From UBA1757 sp963617485 (lineage in GTDB: Bacteria > Bacteroidota > Bacteroidia > Bacteroidales > UBA1402): a stretch of DNA of 64,000 nt. A program made the position numbers and the translations under genes. Position 1 is the stretch's first letter. Each line of letters begins with the position of its first letter. Below the pieces are notes generated by a model, which worked only from the letters and a program-made list of their open reading frames with translations, made no database searches and was not told where the DNA came from. The DNA is taken from assembly GCA_963617485.1 (NCBI GenBank), contig CAVEPA010000002.1:62001-126000 (forward strand), in the 5' to 3' direction. Below are positions 26,269 through 36,087 of the stretch, one piece after another.

Positions 26269-26331
26269 CCATCACCCTATTCTGTCGAACAAAATCATCT
26301 AACAATAACGTTTTTAACCCACTAACCAACA

Positions 26332-28437
26332 ATGAGCTCCGCCGAAATTTTCATTATCAAGCGTGATGGCAAAGAAGTTCCTTTTTCTATCGAGAAAATC
26401 AAGAACGCCATCGCGAAAGCATTCCTCTCGGTGAACTGTTTCGCCACGCAGGAAATCATGACTTCCATCCTCAGTCACCTGAACATCTACAACGGCATTA
26501 CGGTGGAAGAAGTGCAGAACCAAGTTGAAGTTGCCCTTATGCAGGAACGCTATTATTCGGTGGCCAAGTCGTTTATGTTGTATCGGCAGAAGCATTCCGA
26601 AGACCGCGAGGTGCGCGACAAGCTTGCCTTCCTGATGAACTACTGCAACGCCCTGAACGCTGCAACCGGCAGCAAGTACGATGCCAATGCCAATGTCGAC
26701 AAGAAGAACATTGCCACCCTTATCGGCGAGCTTCCCAAATCGAATTTTATCCGTCTGAACCGTCGTCTGCTGACCGACCGTCTGAAGGAAATGTACGGCA
26801 ACGAGCTCGCAGACCGCTACCTTAGCCTGCTCAAGAACCATTTCCTCTACAAGAACGACGAAACCAGCCTGGCCAACTACTGCGCCAGCATCACCATGTA
26901 CCCTTGGCTTATCAATGGCACCAAGGCTATCGGCGGCAACTCCACTCCCCCATCTAACCTGAAGTCGTTCTGCGGCGGGTTCATCAATATGGTGTTCATC
27001 GTATCAAGCATGTTGAGCGGTGCCTGCGCCACCCCCGAGTTTTTGATGTATATGAACTACTTCATCGGACTGGAATACGGCCAGGACTACTACCTGCGCG
27101 CCGACGAAGTGGTAGACCTCTCGAACAAGCACCGCAGCATCGACAAGATTATCTGCGACTTCTTCGAACAGATTGTCTACTCCATTAACCAGCCCACGGG
27201 TGCCCGCAACTTCCAGGCTGTATTCTGGAATATTTCCTACTACGACAAATACTATTTCGAAAGCCTGTTCAGCGAATTTGTATTCCCCAACGGCACCAAG
27301 CCTCATTGGGAATCGCTCTCGTGGCTGCAGAAGCGTTTTATGAAATGGTTCAACAAGGAACGCACCCGCGCCGTCCTCACCTTCCCCGTCGAAACCATGG
27401 CCCTGCTGTCGAAAGACGGTGATGTGCTCGACCAGGAATATGCCGACTTCACGGCCGAAATGTACAGCGAAGGTCACTCTTTCTTCACCTATATGAGCGA
27501 CAACGCCGACTCGCTGGCATCGTGCTGCCGTCTGCGCAACGAAATTCAGGATAACGGTTTCAGCTATACGCTGGGTGCCGGTGGTGTGTCTACGGGTTCC
27601 AAGAGCGTGCTCACCATCAACCTGAACCGTTGTATCCAGCACGCCGTCAAGACGGGAGTGCCTTACCAGAACTACCTGCGCGAAATCATCGACATCGCTC
27701 ACAAGGTTCAGCTGGCCTACAACGAAAACCTGAAGGACTTGCAGCGTAAAGGTATGCTGCCGCTCTTCGATTCGGGTTTCATCAACATCAACCGCCAGTA
27801 CTTGACCATCGGCGTGAACGGTTTGGTAGAAGCCGCCGAATTCATGGGCCTCAGCATCAACGACAACCCTAAATATCTGGAGTTCGTTCAGACTGTGCTT
27901 GGCCTGGTGGAGGAATATAACAAGAAATATCGCAGCAAGGACGTGCTGTTCAACTGTGAAATGATTCCTGCCGAAAATGTGGGTGTTAAGCATGCCAAAT
28001 GGGACCGCGAAGACCATTACTTTGTTCCCCGCGACTGCTACAACAGCTATTTCTACATCGTGGAAGACTCTTCACTGAACGTGCTTGACAAGTTCCGTCT
28101 GCACGGCCGCAACTACATCGAGCACCTTACCGGCGGCTCGGCCCTGCACATGAATCTCGAAGAGCACCTGAGCAAGGAACAGTACCGCCAGCTGCTGCGC
28201 GTGGCTGCCGAAGAAGGCTGCAACTACTTCACCTTCAACATTCCCAACACCATCTGCAACAAGTGCGGACACATCGACAAGCGCTATTTGAAGGAGTGCC
28301 CCGTTTGCGGCAGCAAGGATGTCGATTACTTGACGCGTATTATCGGTTACATGAAGCGTATCAGCAACTTCTCGCAAGCTCGTCAGGAAGAGGCTGCACG
28401 CCGTTTCTACGCTCCCAGCTCCAAGGTTCAAGCTTAG
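26332..28437 (+). CDS. nrdD: Anaerobic (class III) ribonucleoside-triphosphate reductase
   Basis: This enzyme makes deoxyribonucleotides without oxygen by means of a glycyl radical. The 701-residue protein starts with an ATP-cone regulatory domain (IIKRDGKEVPFSIEKIKNAI). It has the catalytic barrel with Cys residues (SLASCCRLRNE), a zinc site near the end formed by CNKCG and CPVCG, and the glycyl-radical loop RIIGYMKRIS at about residue 680. It is followed 2 nt later by its activase gene nrdG. The promoter (TTG, 20 nt, TACCTTTG) is clear. Its presence shows an anaerobic lifestyle. Confidence 0.97.
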   Translation: MSSAEIFIIKRDGKEVPFSIEKIKNAIAKAFLSVNCFATQEIMTSILSHLNIYNGITVEEVQNQVEVALMQERYYSVAKSFMLYRQKHSEDREVRDKLAFLMNYCNALNAATGSKYDANANVDKKNIATLIGELPKSNFIRLNRRLLTDRLKEMYGNELADRYLSLLKNHFLYKNDETSLANYCASITMYPWLINGTKAIGGNSTPPSNLKSFCGGFINMVFIVSSMLSGACATPEFLMYMNYFIGLEYGQDYYLRADEVVDLSNKHRSIDKIICDFFEQIVYSINQPTGARNFQAVFWNISYYDKYYFESLFSEFVFPNGTKPHWESLSWLQKRFMKWFNKERTRAVLTFPVETMALLSKDGDVLDQEYADFTAEMYSEGHSFFTYMSDNADSLASCCRLRNEIQDNGFSYTLGAGGVSTGSKSVLTINLNRCIQHAVKTGVPYQNYLREIIDIAHKVQLAYNENLKDLQRKGMLPLFDSGFININRQYLTIGVNGLVEAAEFMGLSINDNPKYLEFVQTVLGLVEEYNKKYRSKDVLFNCEMIPAENVGVKHAKWDREDHYFVPRDCYNSYFYIVEDSSLNVLDKFRLHGRNYIEHLTGGSALHMNLEEHLSKEQYRQLLRVAAEEGCNYFTFNIPNTICNKCGHIDKRYLKECPVCGSKDVDYLTRIIGYMKRISNFSQARQEEAARRFYAPSSKVQA

Positions 28438-28439
28438 GT

Positions 28440-28904
28440 ATGAAATTTGCCGATTACGATATTGTTTTTCAGGAGGTCCCTGGCGAAGTAAGTCTGGCAA
28501 TCAATATTTCGCATTGTCCCAACCGTTGTCCTGGCTGTCACAGTGCCTATCTGATGGAAGATGTGGGCGAAGTTCTCGATGAGACTTCGCTCGCATCGCT
28601 CCTTGAGCGCTATGGCCGCGGCATCACCTGCGTGGCCTTTATGGGCGGCGACCGCGAACCTTTCGAAGTGGACCATTTGGCGCAATGGATACATCAGACG
28701 CACCCCACACTCAAAACTGCCTGGTATTCAGGCAAGGCTTCCCTACCGCAAGGCTTTCCCGCGACGCATTTCCAATACATCAAATTAGGGCCTTATCTGC
28801 AAGCGCAAGGCCCCTTGAACTGCCGTAGCACCAATCAGCGGATGTACCGCATACAAGCTGACGGCAGCATGGAAGACATCACTTCAGTTTTTTGGAAGAA
28901 ATAA
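28440..28904 (+). CDS. nrdG: Anaerobic ribonucleotide reductase activating protein (radical SAM)
   Basis: This 154-residue activase uses an Fe4S4 cluster and S-adenosylmethionine to make the glycyl radical on NrdD. The start ATG lies 2 nt after the nrdD stop. The cluster ligands are in SHCPNRCPGCHS (CxxxCxxC), followed by the SAM-binding region FMGGDRE and later YSGKA. The usual length is 150-160 residues. Its last 26 nt overlap the 3' end of the convergent esterase gene. Confidence 0.95.
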   Translation: MKFADYDIVFQEVPGEVSLAINISHCPNRCPGCHSAYLMEDVGEVLDETSLASLLERYGRGITCVAFMGGDREPFEVDHLAQWIHQTHPTLKTAWYSGKASLPQGFPATHFQYIKLGPYLQAQGPLNCRSTNQRMYRIQADGSMEDITSVFWKK

Positions 28905-30507
28905 AGCCGTAGTCGTAGGCTAATTTGCCCGATGCGCGCAGCACCCGGCGGGGCGCATTGTTCATCCACACTACCCCTACACTGTTGCCTTCCTGTCCGA
29001 TAATGAAACCGCCTTCGGCATCCCAGCTGATTTCCTGCAATTTATCTGCAAGCAGACTATATACGCCCTCGGTACTTTTCGAAGCGATGATGAGCGGCTC
29101 TTCGGGCACTATCACCTGACGGAAGAAGCTCTCCATCTTGTCTTGAATCAGGAAGTAATTGCTGTTGATGGAGTCGTTCTTGTCGATGTAGGGGTCGTGC
29201 TTCCAGCCTTTGAAGGTATGTAGTTCGGCGGGGATATGGTTGGCCTCGGCCCGCTGCTGAATGGGATATGAGCCGTACATCTTGTTGAACAGCACACGCT
29301 TGACGCTCCCCACCATCTTGAAAGGATAGTCGTAGTTGTAAGGCACGATATCGTCTTTGTCGCCGTGGAACGAAAGAATGGGCACCGAACGGTGGTCGAG
29401 CATGGCAATGTCGGAAATGGCACCCCACATGTTCACCACGCCCTTGATGTCGAAATGATGGTGATAGGCGTTGCCAGAACCGGCTACGCCACCCAGGTCG
29501 GGCAAACCGTCGTCAGGAATGGCATAGGACGAAGCCGGGCGGAACTGGTCGGACATATAGGCCAGATTAAGCGCCGTGATGGCTCCAGCACTGCTGCCCG
29601 CCACAAAAATCATGGAAGTGTCTATGCCGTAAACATCGCGCTTTTCCACCAGGAAACGCATGGCGGCGTGAGCGTCCTGCAGGGCCCGGTAGGCGGTGCG
29701 CTCTATCGATTCGAGATTCACCCTGAAACCCAGCCGATAATTGATGGAAGCCACCACATAGCCCAGCGAAGAGAAATATTCGCCCCAGCGCACATACTTG
29801 GGATTGATTTTGGTTCCCTTGTAGAAGGCACCGCCATGGATGAGCATTATCAGCGGACGATGTTCCAAGACATCATCCTGCGGGGTGTAGATGTCCATAC
29901 ACAGGTCAAGGTCGCGCTGCTCGTCGGTTTCGCGCAGTTTGAGCAATAAATCGATGGTATTGTCGTCTTCGAAAGCCACCTCGTCCCAATAGCCCCTAGC
30001 CTTTCCATAACAGATATCGCTGACGGCATCCACCCGATAACAGGGCTTGCGATAGCGGGTATTGGCATACGAGACAAAGGGCTGCTGACGATAGAGTTCG
30101 AAATGGAAAGGCATCTTTTGGACAAAAAGGCCCAAGGATATCTTGCCGTCGGCTGTAAAGCCATCGCTGTCGAAGGACGAGAGCTTGAGATTGCGGTTAA
30201 GTAGCTTGTTGCGCGTCAGGAACTCATCTTTTCCGCTAGGCAACGCCGCTTCTATATATATAGTCTTCTTGTTGGTCTTAAGCTTGAAGGCTACGCTGTC
30301 GGCCCGACTGGACGAAATGTCCAGATAATGGCCGCTGAGCAGGATGTCTTCGTCTTCTACCAGCATCGATTCCAGAAACACGGCATAGGGATGACCATCG
30401 ATATCTCCCACATAGATGTTTCCTTCGAGGCTTACTTCGTCTTTACACGAGCTACACAGACATGCCAACGCAAACAGCAAGGCTACAAACAAGGACCTGG
30501 TTTTCAT
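28879..30507 (-). CDS. Secreted alpha/beta-hydrolase lipoprotein (carboxylesterase-like)
   Basis: This is a 542-residue lipoprotein with signal MKTRSLFVALLFALACLCSSC (lipobox LCSSC), so it should be attached to the outer membrane or surface. Residues 25-170 have no family I recognise. Residues about 195-480 are an alpha/beta-hydrolase with oxyanion HGGAFYKG, nucleophile GSSAGA, acid region HGDKDDIVPY and a His in KGWKHDPYI. The last 50 residues form a short extra domain. It is the last gene of the fadD-CPBP-cinA unit, 24 nt after cinA. The substrate is unknown: an ester or acetylated glycan is possible. Confidence 0.8.
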   Translation of the reverse strand: MKTRSLFVALLFALACLCSSCKDEVSLEGNIYVGDIDGHPYAVFLESMLVEDEDILLSGHYLDISSSRADSVAFKLKTNKKTIYIEAALPSGKDEFLTRNKLLNRNLKLSSFDSDGFTADGKISLGLFVQKMPFHFELYRQQPFVSYANTRYRKPCYRVDAVSDICYGKARGYWDEVAFEDDNTIDLLLKLRETDEQRDLDLCMDIYTPQDDVLEHRPLIMLIHGGAFYKGTKINPKYVRWGEYFSSLGYVVASINYRLGFRVNLESIERTAYRALQDAHAAMRFLVEKRDVYGIDTSMIFVAGSSAGAITALNLAYMSDQFRPASSYAIPDDGLPDLGGVAGSGNAYHHHFDIKGVVNMWGAISDIAMLDHRSVPILSFHGDKDDIVPYNYDYPFKMVGSVKRVLFNKMYGSYPIQQRAEANHIPAELHTFKGWKHDPYIDKNDSINSNYFLIQDKMESFFRQVIVPEEPLIIASKSTEGVYSLLADKLQEISWDAEGGFIIGQEGNSVGVVWMNNAPRRVLRASGKLAYDYGFISSKKLK

Positions 30508-30531
30508 ATTCTTGGTTATTTTACAGATAAC

Positions 30532-31779
30532 TTAGGATGATATCTCCCGTCGGAGCATTTCGAATGCCTGCATGGCACTGCGGCAGATAACGCGCAAACG
30601 TCCGCCGGAAGGTCCGAAATGAAAACAACGGCTGCGCACGCCTTTGGGCGAAGCCACAGCTATCCAGACCGTGCCCACAGGCTTGTCTTCGCTACCACCA
30701 TCGGGACCGGCTATGCCCGATGTAGCCACAGCATAGTCGGTATGGAAGAGTTCGCGCACATGAGCGGCCATAGCCTCTACCACCGGCTGGCTGACAGCAC
30801 CGTACTTCTCCAGCGCCTCAGCGTCCACTTTAAGTATGTTTTGCTTGATTTCGTTGGCATACGACACCACCGAGCCTTTGAAATAGGCCGAACTGCCCGG
30901 CACCGAGGTAATCTGATGTGCCAGATAGCCGCCAGTACAGCTCTCGGCCGTCGACAGGGTCTTGCCTTTTTCGCGCAGCAATCTGGCCACCACACAATGC
31001 ATAGGCAGGTCTTCTGTAGCGAAGATATAGTCTTTGGCGATGGCGCAAAGCTTGTCCACTTCGCTTTGCATCTCGGCTTGGAGCCGGTCGGGGTCGGTGG
31101 AACAACCCGTCAAACGCAGACGCACAACACCGCTGTCGGGCAAATAGGCCAACTTGATATGGGCAGGCAAGCGCGTTTCCCAAGGCTCCAGCAAATCGGA
31201 CAGACTGCTCTCCCCTATGCCGATACACTCAAGGGTGCGGCAAAGATAATGTTCGCCGGGGCGGAAGAAAGCCGACAGACGCGGAACCACTTCGTTCTGC
31301 ATTAACTGTTCCATTTCGTGGGGTACGCCGGGCAAGGAAATAAGCACTTTGCCGTCTTTTTCCATCCAAAGGCCGGGTGCCGTTCCGCAAGCGTTAGGCA
31401 AAACAAGGGCGCTTTCGGGTACCATAGCCTGCTCACGGTTGGTCTCGCTCATGGGCACGCCTCTGGCCTTCAGCCAAGAAGTGACAAAATTGAGCGTCGG
31501 TTCGTGCAGCGCCAGCCCGGTATTGAAGTAGCGACAGATGACTTTCTTGGTGATATCGTCTTTGGTGGGACCCAATCCACCGGTCAGAATCAGAGCGTCA
31601 ACTTGGGCGAAAGCTTCGTCTATTTCGCGATAGATACCTTCACCCTCATCGCCCACAACAATGGTTTTGTCCACAAAGAAGCCCTGCGAAAGGAGCAGCT
31701 TGCTCATGACGGCGGCATTGCTGTTGATAACCTGCCCTATGAGCAGTTCGTCACCAATGTTTACTATTCTGATTTTCAT
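30532..31779 (-). CDS. cinA: CinA family nicotinamide-nucleotide amidase / damage-inducible protein
   Basis: This 415-residue cytoplasmic protein of standard two-domain architecture has an N-terminal MoCF-type domain (NIGDELLIGQVINSNA, LILTGGLGPTKDD) and a C-terminal amidohydrolase domain that recycles nicotinamide mononucleotide (STAESCTGGYLAHQIT, SVVSYANEIKQ, ATSGIAGPDGGSEDKPVG). It lies 21 nt after the CPBP protease gene and 24 nt before the esterase gene in the same direction. Confidence 0.93.
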   Translation of the reverse strand: MKIRIVNIGDELLIGQVINSNAAVMSKLLLSQGFFVDKTIVVGDEGEGIYREIDEAFAQVDALILTGGLGPTKDDITKKVICRYFNTGLALHEPTLNFVTSWLKARGVPMSETNREQAMVPESALVLPNACGTAPGLWMEKDGKVLISLPGVPHEMEQLMQNEVVPRLSAFFRPGEHYLCRTLECIGIGESSLSDLLEPWETRLPAHIKLAYLPDSGVVRLRLTGCSTDPDRLQAEMQSEVDKLCAIAKDYIFATEDLPMHCVVARLLREKGKTLSTAESCTGGYLAHQITSVPGSSAYFKGSVVSYANEIKQNILKVDAEALEKYGAVSQPVVEAMAAHVRELFHTDYAVATSGIAGPDGGSEDKPVGTVWIAVASPKGVRSRCFHFGPSGGRLRVICRSAMQAFEMLRREISS

Positions 31780-31800
31780 CGTTTTTACAGATTACTCAGT

Positions 31801-32694
31801 CTAGCTGATTTTCCCCATGGCTTTGTCTTTCGACAGGAAAGTATCATAAAGAACCAGCAACACATCCACTACAACGATAACCATGACGCCGGCCAAACCG
31901 GGAAGGCCGCGTAACAGGTCGCTGGCAGTCGGTGCCAGAATCACACCTATGCCGGCCAGAGCATTGACAGTTCCGTGGAAAATGGCCACTGCCACCGCAG
32001 AGCGGCACTTGATACGGAGATAGTTGGCAATCGGTGTCACCGCCAGACAGAAGAGTATCATCATCAAGACGCCTGCCAAAGGATGCGCGGGATAGTTGTG
32101 TCCCATCAGAATGACGGGAGCGTGCCAGATACCCCAAATCAAGCCGATATACAGCGTGGCTTTCCAAAACGACTGTCCCTTAAATTGTTTGAACAGATAG
32201 CCGCGCCAAGCAGATTCCTCGAAGAAAGCGAAAACCGCATTGATGGTAATACCGGCCAAAAGACCTGACAAAGCCGTCACACCGAGCATAGGCATAGGCA
32301 ATTTGTCGATGCTGGCCTGCATGATAGCCAAGCGATCGGGATTGTCTTTCACCATTTCCAGAGAGGCTTCTTCCATCGAAGAGAAAACAGCCAGATGAAA
32401 GATGTTTTTGCTGCACCAAACGGACAACATCACCAAAAAGACGGGCAGCAACCAAGCCACAAGCCAGGTCCAGTTGAAACGGAAGGAAAAGCCCATAGAC
32501 GCAGCCGAAATGTGACCTTCTTGTTTTTTCATCATGATCAGAACAAGAACAAACGGCACGACCATATAGAGGGTGCAGAATCCCTGCATACCGAGTATAT
32601 TCACTTTCAAAACATGCGTGAACAGCCAATAAAGAGCCGCCAATACATAGGATGTAAGGCAAATGGCCAGACTGATTTGATTCGTTTTTCTCAT
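31801..32694 (-). CDS. CPBP family intramembrane metalloprotease
   Basis: This is a 297-residue inner-membrane protein with about seven or eight hydrophobic helices. The CPBP (CAAX-protease-like, Abi) motifs are present: FEESAWRGYLF (the EExxR motif, at about residue 163), then GIWHAPVIL and a late AIFHGTVNA, which supply the metal-binding Glu and His residues. The end is cytoplasmic and basic. It lies 6 nt after fadD in the same transcript. Substrates in this group are mostly unknown; peptide or protein maturation at the membrane is possible. Confidence 0.85.
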   Translation of the reverse strand: MRKTNQISLAICLTSYVLAALYWLFTHVLKVNILGMQGFCTLYMVVPFVLVLIMMKKQEGHISAASMGFSFRFNWTWLVAWLLPVFLVMLSVWCSKNIFHLAVFSSMEEASLEMVKDNPDRLAIMQASIDKLPMPMLGVTALSGLLAGITINAVFAFFEESAWRGYLFKQFKGQSFWKATLYIGLIWGIWHAPVILMGHNYPAHPLAGVLMMILFCLAVTPIANYLRIKCRSAVAVAIFHGTVNALAGIGVILAPTASDLLRGLPGLAGVMVIVVVDVLLVLYDTFLSKDKAMGKIS

Positions 32695-32700
32695 TGTCGA

Positions 32701-34848
32701 TTATTTCTTTTTGGCGATTCTTTTTTCGTGGAAAGCAATCTTAAGCTGGAATTTGGATTTTCGGAAATCCAGCCGCAGGAAACGGCGTGCAAAACGCATC
32801 TGTATTTTCTTCTCGCGTATCTGACTGCGCATTTCCAACCTTTCCTTCTTGGTTTCCAGTTTTTGCTTCTGCGCGGGTGTTTTGGCCGAAGCTAGACGCA
32901 TTTCCGCCTTGTCGATGCGGGCCTGATAACGGTCGGCCAGTCGCAGAAGCCGCTCCTGCCTGCGCAAATCGAGCATTTTGCGCTTGCTTTCCAAACGAAA
33001 CATTTTGCCTTCGAGCGAGGCTATCTTGTGTTCCTCGATAAACTGGGTGAACACCATGCCTCGGGTCTGAGTAGTTTCCACCTTGTTGTAGATTTCCTCA
33101 ATCAAGCTTTGGTATTTCTTGAGCAAAGGCACACGACGCAGCTTCAAGGTTGGCGACAGGAAGCCATTCTGCTGGGTCCACTCATCGGCTACCAGACGGA
33201 ATCGCTTTATCTGTTCATGGGGCGAAAGCTCACGGTTCAGTTCATCGATAATCTTGCTGTAGAGCTTGTACACCAAGTCTTCGTCCACCAAGGTGGCGTC
33301 GTCGCGATAGTGCACGCGGTTGCGGTTCGACCACGACTTGAGTTCGGCAAAATTGGGCACGATAATGGCCGAGGCAAACTTCTCGTTCTCGCCTATCACC
33401 ATAGCCTGTTCGATGAAGTCCGACTCTTTGAGCTTGTTTTCGATGGGCTGCGGAGCCACGTATTTACCGGCCGAAAGCTTGAAGATTTCCTTCTTACGGT
33501 CGGTTATCTTCAAGTAGATACCATCAACAAACTCGCCGATATCGCCCGTATGCAGCCAGCCGTCTGCATCGATAACCTGCCTGGTATACTCAGGATCCTT
33601 GTAATAGCCCAGCATGACGTGCGGTCCACGGGTCAGAATTTCACCCTCGTCAGAAATCTTGGCTTCCGTTCCGCTAAGCACCACGCCCACGGTACCGATT
33701 TTGCACTGTCGGGTAACAGGATTGTTCACCGCAATTACCGGCGACGATTCCGTCATGCCATAGCCTTCGTACACACAGATACCGGCAGCCGAAAACAGAC
33801 GGATGTAGCTCTGCTGTAGGGCAGAACCGCCGCTAATGATGGTCAGATGCTTACCGCCCAAGCTGTCGCGCCATTTCGAATACACGGCCTTGTCGTAGAA
33901 TTTTTGCCAGATATTGTACCAGATGGACTTGCCGGAATAATCCCAACGGTAGCCGTGGTTAATGGCCCGCTGATAAACCTGACGCGAAAAGAACGGCAGT
34001 TTCTTGCCGGCGGCGAAGACCTTGCCGGCGATGGTTTCCAGCACACGCGGCACCGTGCAGAAACCGTCAGCATGGATTTCCTTCATGTTGTCGGCGATGG
34101 TGCCTATGCTTTCAGCATAATAAATGCTGATACCTTTGTATTGGTAATGATAGTTCATCGAACGCTCGTAGATGTGGCACAGCGGCAAGAAGCTCAACAT
34201 CTTGTTTTCGTGGTTCAGCGGCATGTGCTTGGAATGAGCCAGGAAGTTCGATGTCAGGTTGCGGTGCGAAAGCATCACGCCCTTGGAATCGCCCGTGGTA
34301 CCGGAAGTGTACACCATGGAGCAGAGGTCGTCGGCCTTGATGCCGCTTTTGATTTCCTCCACGATGGCTTGGTTTTTCTCGCTGTTCTCTTGTCCCAACT
34401 TGACGATATCGCCAAAATAGTTCACCCCCGATATCGAATCGAAAGAATACAACACGGGCGGATTGTCCAGCTGCTTTAGGGCCGGTTGCACGCGCTTGTA
34501 CTGCAAGGCATTGGAAACGAACAGGTAAGACGGTTCACAATGTCTGAAGATATGCACATTGGCTTCGGTGTTTAAGGTAGGATATACAGGCACATGTACG
34601 GCTCCCAGCATGGCCAGGGCCATATCCATGTAGTTCCATTCGGGACGATTGTTGGTGATGGTGATGATTCTGTCGCCTTTCCTTACACCAAGTTCGTAAA
34701 GACCATAGGCCAGAAAGTGTGCTTTTTCGCGATATTCTTGCGTGCTGATTTTAATCCAGACACCATTACGTTTTTCGGCTAAGGCATCTTCTTTGGGATA
34801 TTGTTCACACATCCAGTCCAGAAGATCGAAAATTCTTTTGATTTCCAT
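32701..34848 (-). CDS. Long-chain fatty acid-CoA ligase-like enzyme with basic coiled-coil C-terminal extension
   Basis: This AMP-forming enzyme activates fatty acids to acyl-CoA. The ATG chosen (MEIKRIFDLLDW) fits the family start; a longer frame upstream lacks family similarity. The ATP-binding P-loop is in YTSGTTGDSKGVMLSHRNL, the AMP motif in EGYGMTESSPVIAVN, and WLHTGDIGEF and TDRKKEIFKLSAGKYV mark the hinge and C-terminal domain. Family members of this type end near residue 590-600. Here another 100-odd residues follow, very rich in Arg, Lys, Glu and Leu and helical throughout, probably a coiled coil with strong positive charge. It heads the leftward unit with CPBP protease, cinA and an esterase. 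A TACCTTTG box lies divergently with the ychF promoter. Confidence 0.88.
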   Translation of the reverse strand: MEIKRIFDLLDWMCEQYPKEDALAEKRNGVWIKISTQEYREKAHFLAYGLYELGVRKGDRIITITNNRPEWNYMDMALAMLGAVHVPVYPTLNTEANVHIFRHCEPSYLFVSNALQYKRVQPALKQLDNPPVLYSFDSISGVNYFGDIVKLGQENSEKNQAIVEEIKSGIKADDLCSMVYTSGTTGDSKGVMLSHRNLTSNFLAHSKHMPLNHENKMLSFLPLCHIYERSMNYHYQYKGISIYYAESIGTIADNMKEIHADGFCTVPRVLETIAGKVFAAGKKLPFFSRQVYQRAINHGYRWDYSGKSIWYNIWQKFYDKAVYSKWRDSLGGKHLTIISGGSALQQSYIRLFSAAGICVYEGYGMTESSPVIAVNNPVTRQCKIGTVGVVLSGTEAKISDEGEILTRGPHVMLGYYKDPEYTRQVIDADGWLHTGDIGEFVDGIYLKITDRKKEIFKLSAGKYVAPQPIENKLKESDFIEQAMVIGENEKFASAIIVPNFAELKSWSNRNRVHYRDDATLVDEDLVYKLYSKIIDELNRELSPHEQIKRFRLVADEWTQQNGFLSPTLKLRRVPLLKKYQSLIEEIYNKVETTQTRGMVFTQFIEEHKIASLEGKMFRLESKRKMLDLRRQERLLRLADRYQARIDKAEMRLASAKTPAQKQKLETKKERLEMRSQIREKKIQMRFARRFLRLDFRKSKFQLKIAFHEKRIAKKK

Positions 34849-34869
34849 AGTAATATTAGCATTAACGGG

Positions 34870-34877
34870 CAAAGGTA
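34870..34877 (-). promoter_or_regulatory. -7 box TACCTTTG for the fadD-CPBP-cinA-esterase unit
   Basis: On the minus strand this TAnnTTTG box lies 21 nt upstream of the fatty acid-CoA ligase ATG, back to back with the ychF promoter. Confidence 0.6.
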
Positions 34878-34904
34878 GATTATTTATTTTGTTGACCGGA
34901 GGTT

Positions 34905-34933
34905 TTTGCCAAAAAAGATTTGTATTACCTTTG
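34905..34933 (+). promoter_or_regulatory. Promoter of ychF
   Basis: TTTG (34905-34908) and TACCTTTG (34926-34933) are 17 nt apart, slightly shorter than usual. The ATG lies 27 nt downstream. Confidence 0.6.
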
Positions 34934-34960
34934 TCGTCCATTTCGAAAACGACAATCATC

Positions 34961-36064
34961 ATGGCTCTTCAATGCGGGATTATCGGTTTGCCTAATGTCG
35001 GCAAATCCACGCTTTTCAACTGTCTTTCAAGCACCAAGGCGCAAGCTGCCAACTTCCCCTTCTGCACCATCGAACCCAACGTGGGTGTCATCAACGTGCC
35101 AGACGACCGTTTGGCGCAACTGGCCAAGCTGGTGAATCCAGGCAGAATCGTACCCGCCACTGTAGAAATTGTCGATATTGCCGGTCTGGTTAAAGGTGCC
35201 AGTCAAGGTGAAGGTCTGGGCAACAAGTTCTTAGGCAATATCCGCGAGTGCGATGCCATTATCCATGTGCTGCGCTGCTTCGACGATGAGAATGTAACGC
35301 ATGTAGACGGTAGCGTCGACCCCGTGCGCGACAAGGAAATCATCGACTACGAGCTGCAGATAAAAGACCTGGAAAGCATTGATGCCCGCATCGGCAAGGT
35401 GCAGAAACAAGCCCAAACGGGCGGCGACAAGCAGGCCAAGGTGGCTTACGAACTGCTGCTCCGTTACAAGGATGCCTTGATGCAAGGAAAATCGGCCCGC
35501 ACCGTAACGCCCAACAACAAAGACGAGGAGAAGATTGCCCACGAGCTCTTCCTGCTCACCAACAAGCCGGTGATGTATGTCTGCAATGTGGACGAGGCTT
35601 CGGCCGTCAAAGGCAACCGTTACGTCGATGCCCTGCGCGAGGCCGTCAAGGACGAGAACGCCGAAGTGATGATAGTGGCTGCCAAAATCGAGTCCGAGAT
35701 TGCCGAATTCGAATCGGCCGAAGAGCGCGATATGTTTCTTTCCGAACTTGGACTGAGTGAATCTGGCGTGAACCGCATCATCAAAGCTGCCTACAAACTG
35801 TTGAATCTCAGCACCTTCCTCACCGCAGGCCCTATGGAAGTGAAAGCCTGGACTTTCCGCAGCGGCAGTAAGGCTCCCGTTTGTGCCGGTGTCATCCACA
35901 GCGACTTCGAAAAAGGCTTCATCCGCGCCGAAGTAATCAAGTACGACGACTACATCAGCTATGGTTCCGAACAGGCTGTCAAGGAAGCCGGCAAGATGAG
36001 TGTCGAAGGCAAGGACTACATCGTGCAAGACGGCGACATCATGCACTTCCGCTTTAATGTATAG
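34961..36064 (+). CDS. ychF: Ribosome-binding YchF ATPase (Obg-related P-loop protein)
   Basis: This 367-residue translation-linked regulator resembles a GTPase but prefers ATP. Walker A is GLPNVGKSTLFNCLS, the switch region is VEIVDIAGLVKGASQGEGLGNKF, and the base-recognition motif NVDE replaces the GTPase NKxD, the reason for ATP preference in this family. The C-terminal TGS-like domain ends DYIVQDGDIMHFRFNV, the usual YchF end. The start ATG sits 27 nt after a TACCTTTG box. A much longer frame upstream has no family support. Confidence 0.96.
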   Translation: MALQCGIIGLPNVGKSTLFNCLSSTKAQAANFPFCTIEPNVGVINVPDDRLAQLAKLVNPGRIVPATVEIVDIAGLVKGASQGEGLGNKFLGNIRECDAIIHVLRCFDDENVTHVDGSVDPVRDKEIIDYELQIKDLESIDARIGKVQKQAQTGGDKQAKVAYELLLRYKDALMQGKSARTVTPNNKDEEKIAHELFLLTNKPVMYVCNVDEASAVKGNRYVDALREAVKDENAEVMIVAAKIESEIAEFESAEERDMFLSELGLSESGVNRIIKAAYKLLNLSTFLTAGPMEVKAWTFRSGSKAPVCAGVIHSDFEKGFIRAEVIKYDDYISYGSEQAVKEAGKMSVEGKDYIVQDGDIMHFRFNV

Positions 36065-36087
36065 CGGGCTGAAAAAGCGCTTCCCTA

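Noticed and set aside
26091..26331. Possible small RNA or riboswitch ahead of nrdD
   Set aside because: The gap is explained by the CobW-type terminator and the nrdD promoter; the remaining leader of about 55 nt shows no riboswitch-like fold by eye.
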